From contig DATFPQ010000008.1 of the NCBI GenBank assembly GCA_035264765.1, positions 1-14,654 on the forward strand: a DNA stretch of 14,654 nucleotides, written 5' to 3'. Position numbers and translations under genes: made by a program. The notes under the pieces were generated by a model. That model did no database searches. It was not told where the DNA came from and saw only the letters and a program-made list of their open reading frames with translations. The stretch is from DATFPQ01 sp035264765. Lineage in GTDB: Bacteria; Actinomycetota; Actinomycetes; Actinomycetales; Angustibacteraceae. Below are positions 1-6,679 of this stretch, piece by piece; position 1 is the stretch's first letter; every line of letters starts with the position of its first letter.

Positions 1-1
1 C

Positions 2-502
2 ACGACGGACCCGACGACGAGCCCCACGACCAGCCCGAGCAGCGAGTCGAGCCCGACGTCCAGCCCGACCTCGAGCGGCACGGCCAGCTCGACGCCGCGA
101 ACCAGCGCGTCGCCCAGCTCCACGGTGAACTCCACCGTCGACCGGGTCGCCGGCCCGACCTCGAGCGCTACGTCGTCCTCGACCAAGAAGCCGAGCAAGG
201 CACCGAGCTCGCCGTCGAGCACCAGCCCGACGTCCTCCGCCACGTCCAAGGACGACACGACGGACTGCACGACCCCGGCGGCCGACGCGGCGGACAAGGG
301 CGAGACCGACAAGCAGTCAGCCGACGCGGCGGACAAGGGCGAGACCGACAAGCAGTCGGCCGAGGCCGCGCGCAAGACCGACGACGAGTCGGCCGGCGCC
401 GAGCGCAAGACCGACGACGAGTCGGCCGACGAGGCGACCTGCGAGGACACCACGACGGACGACACGACGGACGACACGACGCAGGACCGCCCCAACCGGT
501 AG
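2..502 (+). CDS. 3' end of a Ser/Thr/Pro-rich protein with a repetitive charged tail (partial)
   Basis: I do not recognise this protein. The frame is open from the left edge and ends with TAG at 500-502, so about 166 C-terminal residues are visible and the true start lies outside the window. The first 85 or so residues are almost only Ser, Thr and Pro, as in flexible wall-spanning or glycosylated linkers of actinobacterial secreted proteins. The tail then becomes highly charged, with two 13-residue repeats (ADAADKGETDKQS), two 11-residue repeats (AEAARKTDDES type) and a final Asp/Thr-rich stretch. There is one Cys in each half of the tail and no LPXTG-type sorting signal or closing membrane helix. 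Third codon positions are almost all G or C, which supports this frame. A second frame is also open with similar composition, so confidence is moderate. A GTG at 125 is an internal codon, not a convincing start. Confidence 0.5.
   Translation, partial: TTDPTTSPTTSPSSESSPTSSPTSSGTASSTPRTSASPSSTVNSTVDRVAGPTSSATSSSTKKPSKAPSSPSSTSPTSSATSKDDTTDCTTPAADAADKGETDKQSADAADKGETDKQSAEAARKTDDESAGAERKTDDESADEATCEDTTTDDTTDDTTQDRPNR
281..424 (+). repeat. In-frame tandem repeats: 2 x 39 bp then 2 x 33 bp
   Basis: Two nearly identical 39-bp units at 281-319 and 320-358 differ only in their last base. They are followed by two similar 33-bp units at 359-391 and 392-424. All are multiples of three and each unit begins with GCC and ends with TCA or TCG, so they add or remove whole peptide units in the protein tail. 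The pattern suggests expansion by slippage or unequal recombination within the coding frame. Confidence 0.85.
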
Positions 503-539
503 GCCAGCTCACACCGGCTGGTCCGCCCACATCGACACA

Positions 540-567
540 AACGGCGCACGCTGCTGCGTGCGCCGTT
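540..567. terminator. Bidirectional terminator hairpin between convergent genes
   Basis: An inverted repeat with an 11-bp perfect stem (AACGGCGCACG against CGTGCGCCGTT), extendable to 12 bp, closes on a TGCT loop. It lies between the TAG of the Ser/Thr-rich gene at 502 and the stop of the minus-strand STAS gene at 596. There is no long T run on either side, as is common for terminators in high-GC actinobacteria, but its position suits ending transcription from both directions. Confidence 0.65.
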
Positions 568-595
568 CGCATGGGCGTGTGGACTTGGCCGGTGT

Positions 596-934
596 TCAGC
601 CGACCTCGTCCGGGTCGGCCAGCAGCTTCGTCGTCCGGGTCACCTCGATCACCCGGCGAGGTCCCTTCTGCAGTGACGCCAGCCGGACCCACCCGCCCCC
701 GAGGGCGGCCCGGCGGTGCGCTGCCAGGATCGCGGACAGTCCGGCGCAGTCCAGAAAGCTGACGGCGCTCATGTCGATCACCACTCGGCTTCCGGGCCGA
801 ACCAGGCCGCACAGGTAGTCCATTGCGCGCGGCGCGGTGGCCAGGTCCAGGTCGTACTGGATGGCCGCGGTCACGACGTCGGGTGAGACTGGCCGGTCGG
901 CTGACTTCAAGGGTTCGTCCGTTCTCAGGGGCAA
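596..934 (-). CDS. STAS-domain protein, anti-sigma factor antagonist type
   Basis: This 112-residue protein matches the SpoIIAA/RsbV anti-anti-sigma fold. A beta strand VVIDMSAVSF (51-60) leads into the signature LDCAGL (61-66) and the helix SAILAAHRRA. In that family the protein binds a kinase-type anti-sigma factor and so frees an alternative sigma factor. Here the residues aligned with the phosphorylated Ser58 and the next Ser59 of Bacillus SpoIIAA are Cys63 and Ala64, so the usual switch by serine phosphorylation appears impossible. The start is TTG at 932-934: it is the first possible start after an in-frame TGA just upstream, though a GTG at codon 21 would still keep the domain. No anti-sigma kinase or sigma factor gene is adjacent. 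It could instead be a divergent STAS protein with another partner. Confidence 0.8.
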   Translation of the reverse strand: MPLRTDEPLKSADRPVSPDVVTAAIQYDLDLATAPRAMDYLCGLVRPGSRVVIDMSAVSFLDCAGLSAILAAHRRAALGGGWVRLASLQKGPRRVIEVTRTTKLLADPDEVG

Positions 935-1228
935 GTGCTCGGCTCAGCTGGCCGCGGGCCGAAGTGATCTTCGCGAACCTCAGTTGTCCCCGAGACGGTG
1001 CACGCTCGGCAATACCCGAAAGGTCCTAGTACCACGTTGGATTTGACGCCGTTTTTGCAGCCGCGTGGACCGTTGGGCCACGCGCGTATCCGCTGGCGGG
1101 TGTCGCGTGCCGCCGTCGGCATCAGCCCCGGCGGCCGGTCGACCGAATGGAGTCCGTCGTGAAGCCCACGGCACCGACGAGCAGCACGGAAGTCAGGCGC
1201 AGCCACGCCACGAGCGAGGTGATCGGAA
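935..1228. other. Gene-free region between the divergent STAS and peroxidase genes
   Basis: These 294 bp must hold the promoters of both divergent genes, but I see no convincing -35/-10 pair on either strand. What is visible is a short AT-richer patch around 1040-1058 and a 7-bp inverted repeat, CGCGTGG (1062-1068) and CCACGCG (1078-1084), with a 9-base spacer, which could be an operator or a small hairpin. A small frame beginning with GTG at 1159 overlaps the peroxidase start, and a GGGTAT (1012-1017, minus strand) resembles the -10 of stress sigma factors but lacks a clear -35. Confidence 0.4.
1216..1222 (+). promoter_or_regulatory. Ribosome binding site of the peroxidase gene
   Basis: GAGGTGA lies six bases before the ATG at 1229-1231. 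It is close to the ideal Shine-Dalgarno sequence and fixes the start directly in front of a Sec-type signal peptide. Confidence 0.75.
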
Positions 1229-4200
1229 ATGCATAGGGCGGGCAAGCGTTTCCTGGCCCTGGGGGTCGCGCTGCTGCTCAGCGCCGGTGTGCTGCCGGCC
1301 GGGCCCACGTCGGCCCAGGCAGCCGCCCCCGTAGGACAAGGGTTTACGGTGACTCCGGCCGATCTCGCATTCATCCTCAAGCAAATCAAGATTGCTGAGG
1401 CGCACGTCGCCAATACGACGTCGGCCACCGGCCCGTGCGGGGCGCTGCTCGGCAGCGGTCCCAACCAGGTCCCGAACCCGCTGTTGTCCTTCGGGCTGCG
1501 TACGGTTGACGGATCGTGCAATAACCTCCAACCCGGACGATCTACCTTCGGAAGCTCCGACCAGCGCTTCCCGCGGCTCGCCGACCCGGTGTTCAAGTCG
1601 GCAGAGGTCCCAGGCCCGTTCGGAGCTCCCGGTGCGCCAGCAACCTCGTACGACAGCATCGGGAACGTCGTCGACTCGCAGCCGCGGATCGCGAGCAACC
1701 TGATCGTCGACCAGACGTCGACGAACCCGGCGGCGGTCGCGGCGGCGGGCTTGCCCGTGCGCTCGCAGAACAACCCAGGCGTCTTCCCGTGCACGACGGA
1801 CCCCGACCCGCTGGCCACCCCGGCGGTCGAGGGCGTGCCGACCGGCTGCACGCCGAAGCACCAGACCCTCTTCGTTCCGAACGTCACGACGGACGTCGGA
1901 CTCTCACCGCCGTACAACTCTCTTTTCACGCTGTTCGGACAGTTCTTCGACCACGGGCTCGACCTGGTCGGTAAGTCCGGTGGCACGGTGTTCGTCCCGC
2001 TGAAGGCCGACGACCCGCTCGTCGCGGGACCGGACCACGTCTTCGGCAACGGTGACGACCTGAACCCGAACCTACGGTTCATGGTGCTCACGCGGGCGAC
2101 CAACCGGCCCGGCACGGATGGGGTGCTGGGCACCGCGGACGACGAGCAGAACGGGACGAACCGGGACTCGCCGTTCGTCGACCAGAGCCAGACCTACACC
2201 TCGCACTCCTCGCACCAGGTCTTCCTGCGGGAGTATGCCGACAACAGCCAGGGGCGGCCCGTCTCCACCGGGCGGCTGCTGGGCTCGGCAGACGGCGGCA
2301 TGGCAACCTGGAAGCTCGCCAAGCAGCAAGCGTCGGCGCGGCTGGGGATGCAGCTCACCGACCTGGACGTCCTCAACATCCCGATGATCGCCGCGGATCC
2401 GTACGGCAAGTTCATCCCGGGCCCGGACCGCGGTCTGCCGCAGTACGTCACGTCCACCGGCATGGTCGAGGGCGACCGTGAGGCAAACGGCGGGCTCGGC
2501 GTGCTGCCGCCGCCGAACGTCAAGCGGATCGACAGCGCGTTTTTGGACGACATCGCGCACTCCGCGGTCCCCGCCCCCGGCCGGACACCGGACACCGACA
2601 CCGGCATCACGCCCGCGACGTCGCCCCAGCCCGCCGGCACGTACGACGACGAGATGCTCAACACGCACTTCGTCGCGGGCGACGGCCGGACGAACGAGAA
2701 CATCGGCCTCACCGCCATCCACCAGATCTTCCACTCCGAGCACGACCGTCTGGTGGCCGACATCAAGAACACCCTGACAACCGACACCTCAGCGGCGGGC
2801 GTGGCCGCGCTGCCGGAGTGGAAGTCCGCGCTGGGGGCGGGTGGCTGGAACGGCGAGCGGCTGTTCCAGGCCGCGCGGTTCGTTACCGAGATGGAGTACC
2901 AGCACCTGGTGTTCGAGGAGTTCGCGCGCAAGGTGCAGCCCGCGATCGAGCCCTTCACCGTCTACCACGACAACGTGAACTCGGCGATCCAGGCGGAGTT
3001 CGCCCACGCGGTCTACCGCTTCGGCCACTCCATGCTGACCGAGACCATCTCCCGGCAGAACGCCGACGGCTCCCACAATGACATCCCGCTGCTCGATGGC
3101 TTCCTCAACCCGCCGTCGTACACGCGGGGCGGCACGGCCGGGACGCTTACGTCCGAGCAGGCGGCCGGCAGCATCATCATGGGGATGTCCGACCAGGTCG
3201 GTAACGAGCTCGACGAGTTCGTCACCGACACCCTGCGCAACAACCTGCTGGGCCTGCCGCTCGACCTCCCGACGCTCAACATGGCTCGGGCCCGGGAGAC
3301 CGGCGTCCCGCCGCTCAACGTGCTGCGTCGCCAGCTGCACGCCTCCACCAATGACGCGCAGCTGCAGCCGTACACCAGCTGGGTGGACTTCGGGCTCGGG
3401 ATCAAGCACCCGGAGTCGCTCGTCAACTTCGTGGCCGCCTACGGCAGGCACCCGACGATCCTCAGCCGCCCCGGACCGGACGGCAACGTCGGCACGCCTG
3501 ACGACGAGCCCGCCACGCTGGCCTCGCGCCGCGCTGCGGCACAGGTGCTCGTCGACCCGCCCGTCGGCACCGACCCCGGGACCGTCCCCGCGGACGCGGC
3601 GGCGTTCCTGAACAGCACCGGCGCGTGGGCCAACACGGCCGCCGGCGCCTCCCGGACCGGGCTCGACGACGTCGACCTGTGGATGGGCGGGCTGGCGGAG
3701 AAGACCAACCTGTTCGGCGGCCTGCTGGGGTCGACGTTCAACTACGTCTTCGAGAAGCAGATGACCGACCTTCAGAATGGCGACCGCTTCTACTACCTCG
3801 CACGCACGCCCGGCATGAACCTGCGGACCGAGCTCGAGGGCAACTCGTTCGCCGAGATGATGATGCGCAACACCGACTCGCACACGCTGAAGGCGGACGC
3901 GTTCGCGACTGCCGACTGCAAGTTCCAGCTCGGCAAGCTCGGTGGCACGCCGGAGGTCTACGACACCTCAGGCGCAACGGTTGCCGACGACCCGGCTTCG
4001 GAGTGCGACGAGACCGCGCTGCTGATCCGGCAGCCTGACGGCACCATCCGGTACCGAACCACGAACAGCGTCGATCCGCCAGGGATCAACGGCCAGGGGG
4101 TCTACAACGGCACCGCGAACGCCGACCGGGTCACCGGCGGTGTCGACAACGACACCTTCCTCGGCAACCAGGGCCGGGACCGGATCGAGGGCCAGGACGG

Positions 4201-6559
4201 CGGCGACGTCGCCATCGGCGGCGAGGGCGACGACATCATCACCGACTCCGCTGGGGACGACGTCCTCAAGGGTGGCCCCGGTGACGACGCGATTGACGCC
4301 GGACCAGGGCTGGACATCGTCATGGGCGGCGCCGGCAAGGACTTCACCAACGGAGGCGCCAACGCCAACGAGACCTTCGGCGGTGATGGCGACGACATGA
4401 TGATCGCAGGAGGCGGCACCGACACCATCTTCGGTGACGGCGGAGACGACTGGGAGGAGGGCGGAGACGGACAGGACCTGATGTGCGGCGACAGCTGCGC
4501 GCCGTTCTTCGACGACCCCAACGCGCCCGGCAGCGACGTCCTGATCGGCCAGAACGGCGAGGAGGACTACGACGCCGAGGGCGGCGACGACATTATGAAC
4601 GCCGATGCAGGCATCGAGCGCAACGCCGGTGCGGCAGGGTTCGACTGGTCCTCGTACCAGTACGACCCGCTGCCGGCCGACACGGACCTCAACCTGCTGC
4701 TGATCGGAGTCCCGCTCCCGGCCGTGGTCTTCCGCGACCGGTACCAGGAGGTCGAGGCGCTCTCGGGTGCCGACAAGGACGACATCCTGCGCGGGGACGA
4801 CGTCGTGCCGATCGACGTGGGCGGTGCCGGGTTCTCCGGCAACGACTTCATCGACGCCGACAGCGTGGCCCGCATCTCCGGGCTGGGCGCGCTGCTGCCC
4901 TCCGGCGCCACCGCGAACGGCGGTCGCTGGGGCGCCGGCAACATTCTCCTCGGCGGTGCCGGCAGTGACCTGATCGAGGGTCGCGGCGCCGACGACATCA
5001 TCGACGGCGACAAGTACCTGCACGTGCGGCTCAGCGTGCGGACCAACCCGGCCAGCCCCGCCACCGAAATCGGTACCACCGACCTGATGGACAAGCCGTA
5101 CCTGCCCGGCAGCACCACCACGCTGCAGCAGGCGGTCTTCAACGGCACCGTGGACCCGGCGAACATCGTTGTCGTCCGCGAGATCCTGAGCTCGCCGGCG
5201 AGCACGACCGACTTCGACACCGCCGTGTTCTCGGGCCCCCGCGCGGACTACGACGTCAACGTGGGGGCGGGCGGCACCACAGTCGCCCACGCCCGCGGCA
5301 CCCAGGCCGACGGCACCGACACCCTGCGGGGAGTCGAGCGGATGACATTCTCCGACGGCACGATCGAGGTCGCGTCGCTGCCGACCAACACCCCGGCCAC
5401 GGGGACGGTCACGCTCAGCAGCACCGCACCGGTCGAGGGCGCTGCTCTCACCGCCACGCGGGCGTTCTCGGACCTCGACGGAGTCGGTGCGGTCACGTTC
5501 ACGTGGCAGGCGCTCACCGGCGTCGACGAGTGGACGCCGGTCGCGACCGGCGCCACCTTCACGCCGAGTGACGCCCAGGTCGGCCAGCCGATCCGGGTGG
5601 TCGCGACCTTCCTGGACGGCGACGGCGTCCTCGAGTCCGTGACGTCGGCGGCGACGGTTGCCGTCAAGAACGTCAACGACCCGGCGACCGGGGCCCCGGT
5701 GCTCAGTGACACCGCCCCGCGGGCGGGTGTTCGGATCACCGCGGCGGTCGACTCGATCGCTGACGCCGACGGGCTGACGAACGCCACCTTCCGGTTCCAG
5801 TGGCAGCTCAGCAACGCCGCCGGTGGGTTCGCCGACATCGCCGACGCCACAACGGCGGCACTGACGCCGACCAAGGCGATGGCCGGCCGGACGCTGCGCG
5901 TGGTCGTCTCCTTCACGGACGACCACGGGACGGCGGAGCAGCGGACCTCCGCTGCGAGCGCCCCGGTCAGCACGGCAGTGCCACCGGGCGCGCCGACCCT
6001 GGGTGCCGTGACCGCCGGAGACCGGTCGGTGACGCTGGCGTGGACCGCGCCGGCCAACAACGGTGGTTCGGCCATCACGGGCTACCAGATCGCCATCCGG
6101 ACTGCAGGCGCCACCGTCAACACGCTGAACGTGTCCGGAAGCACGCTGAGCCGGACCGTGAAGAACCTGGTCAACGGCACCACGTACACGTTCGAGGTGT
6201 CGGCGACCAACAAGGTTGGGACCGGACCAGCGGCCACCTCGGCGGCGGTTACGCCCAAGGCGGCGCCATCGGTCCCGACCGGCGTCAAGGCGGCGGCAGG
6301 CAACGCCTCCGCGCAGGTGTCGTGGAACGCCTCGGCGGCCAACGGCTCGCCGCTCGTCCGGTACGAGGTCGAGGTCACCCAGGGCGCCACGGTGCTACCG
6401 CCCGTCGAGGTCCCGGCCGGCACGGGCAGGAAGGTGAGCACGACGGTCAACGGGCTCACCAACGGCAAGCCGTACCGGTTCCGGGTCCGGGCGGTGAACG
6501 GGGCGGCGACGAGTGCCTACTCGAAGCAGACGCCGCCCGTGACTCCGCGGCTGCGCTGA
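1229..6559 (+). CDS. Secreted multidomain animal-type haem peroxidase with RTX, Ig-like and FN3 domains
   Basis: This 1776-residue exported protein should oxidise substrates with hydrogen peroxide outside the cell. A Sec signal peptide (basic start, hydrophobic core, cleavage near AQA-A at about 32) is followed by a peroxidase domain at about 200-910. By comparison with myeloperoxidase I see the distal site GQFFDHGLD (Gln238, Asp241, His242), catalytic Arg487 with Glu490 in GRTNEN, proximal His600 in YRFGHS, and the signatures LPTLNMARARE and DLWMGG. Asp241 and Glu490 match the residues that ester-link haem; the methionine of the sulfonium link is Asn491. Calcium-type Gly/Asp loops (267-277, 295-306, 749-760) interrupt the domain. 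RTX nonapeptides (GGxGxDxxx type) fill about 960-1090 and 1235-1262, then two Ig-like repeats (about 1390-1580) and two FN3 domains (about 1586-1776). No C-terminal type I secretion signal or wall anchor is visible. The first 130 or so codons use more A/T-ending codons than the rest. Substrate is unknown. Confidence 0.92.
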   Translation: MHRAGKRFLALGVALLLSAGVLPAGPTSAQAAAPVGQGFTVTPADLAFILKQIKIAEAHVANTTSATGPCGALLGSGPNQVPNPLLSFGLRTVDGSCNNLQPGRSTFGSSDQRFPRLADPVFKSAEVPGPFGAPGAPATSYDSIGNVVDSQPRIASNLIVDQTSTNPAAVAAAGLPVRSQNNPGVFPCTTDPDPLATPAVEGVPTGCTPKHQTLFVPNVTTDVGLSPPYNSLFTLFGQFFDHGLDLVGKSGGTVFVPLKADDPLVAGPDHVFGNGDDLNPNLRFMVLTRATNRPGTDGVLGTADDEQNGTNRDSPFVDQSQTYTSHSSHQVFLREYADNSQGRPVSTGRLLGSADGGMATWKLAKQQASARLGMQLTDLDVLNIPMIAADPYGKFIPGPDRGLPQYVTSTGMVEGDREANGGLGVLPPPNVKRIDSAFLDDIAHSAVPAPGRTPDTDTGITPATSPQPAGTYDDEMLNTHFVAGDGRTNENIGLTAIHQIFHSEHDRLVADIKNTLTTDTSAAGVAALPEWKSALGAGGWNGERLFQAARFVTEMEYQHLVFEEFARKVQPAIEPFTVYHDNVNSAIQAEFAHAVYRFGHSMLTETISRQNADGSHNDIPLLDGFLNPPSYTRGGTAGTLTSEQAAGSIIMGMSDQVGNELDEFVTDTLRNNLLGLPLDLPTLNMARARETGVPPLNVLRRQLHASTNDAQLQPYTSWVDFGLGIKHPESLVNFVAAYGRHPTILSRPGPDGNVGTPDDEPATLASRRAAAQVLVDPPVGTDPGTVPADAAAFLNSTGAWANTAAGASRTGLDDVDLWMGGLAEKTNLFGGLLGSTFNYVFEKQMTDLQNGDRFYYLARTPGMNLRTELEGNSFAEMMMRNTDSHTLKADAFATADCKFQLGKLGGTPEVYDTSGATVADDPASECDETALLIRQPDGTIRYRTTNSVDPPGINGQGVYNGTANADRVTGGVDNDTFLGNQGRDRIEGQDGGDVAIGGEGDDIITDSAGDDVLKGGPGDDAIDAGPGLDIVMGGAGKDFTNGGANANETFGGDGDDMMIAGGGTDTIFGDGGDDWEEGGDGQDLMCGDSCAPFFDDPNAPGSDVLIGQNGEEDYDAEGGDDIMNADAGIERNAGAAGFDWSSYQYDPLPADTDLNLLLIGVPLPAVVFRDRYQEVEALSGADKDDILRGDDVVPIDVGGAGFSGNDFIDADSVARISGLGALLPSGATANGGRWGAGNILLGGAGSDLIEGRGADDIIDGDKYLHVRLSVRTNPASPATEIGTTDLMDKPYLPGSTTTLQQAVFNGTVDPANIVVVREILSSPASTTDFDTAVFSGPRADYDVNVGAGGTTVAHARGTQADGTDTLRGVERMTFSDGTIEVASLPTNTPATGTVTLSSTAPVEGAALTATRAFSDLDGVGAVTFTWQALTGVDEWTPVATGATFTPSDAQVGQPIRVVATFLDGDGVLESVTSAATVAVKNVNDPATGAPVLSDTAPRAGVRITAAVDSIADADGLTNATFRFQWQLSNAAGGFADIADATTAALTPTKAMAGRTLRVVVSFTDDHGTAEQRTSAASAPVSTAVPPGAPTLGAVTAGDRSVTLAWTAPANNGGSAITGYQIAIRTAGATVNTLNVSGSTLSRTVKNLVNGTTYTFEVSATNKVGTGPAATSAAVTPKAAPSVPTGVKAAAGNASAQVSWNASAANGSPLVRYEVEVTQGATVLPPVEVPAGTGRKVSTTVNGLTNGKPYRFRVRAVNGAATSAYSKQTPPVTPRLR

Positions 6560-6565
6560 CCGGCT

Positions 6566-6608
6566 GCGGCAGCGCCGGGGCGGGGGATCCCCGCCTCGGC
6601 GCTGCCGC
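6566..6608 (+). terminator. Terminator hairpin of the peroxidase gene
   Basis: Starting seven bases after the peroxidase TGA, arms 6566-6584 and 6590-6608 form a 19-bp stem broken only by one G-T pair, with a very short loop. There is no T tract on the plus strand. Position and strength argue for transcription termination. Confidence 0.75.
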
Positions 6609-6636
6609 TCCACCAGAGGTCCGCGTCGACAGAGGT

Positions 6637-6676
6637 CGCGCCGGGGAGGGCACCATGGGGTGCCCTCCCCGGCGCG
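6637..6676 (-). terminator. Terminator hairpin of the treX-treY operon
   Basis: Arms 6637-6654 and 6659-6676 are perfect 18-bp complements with an ATGG loop, ending four bases from the treY stop codon at 6680-6682. Being perfect it can act on both strands, giving a second barrier between the convergent operon and the peroxidase gene. Confidence 0.8.
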
Positions 6677-6679
6677 CTG

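Noticed and set aside
1..762. A second plus-strand frame open from the left edge to 762
   Set aside because: It runs on across the hairpin at 540-567 and antisense through the STAS gene. The frame ending at 502 stops just before the hairpin and gives a coherent Ser/Thr-rich repeat protein.
1012..1017. GGGTAT on the minus strand as a stress-sigma -10 box for the STAS gene
   Set aside because: No GTTT-type -35 box stands at the right distance, so a six-base match alone is too weak.
925..2133. A 402-residue minus-strand open frame
   Set aside because: It runs antisense through the peroxidase signal peptide and distal haem site and overlaps the STAS gene start. Composition is low-complexity and no domain is visible.
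3968..5926. A 652-residue minus-strand open frame
   Set aside because: It lies wholly inside the peroxidase gene and mirrors its Gly/Asp-rich RTX region as Val/Asp/Gly-rich sequence. Antisense frames stay open by chance in such high-GC DNA.
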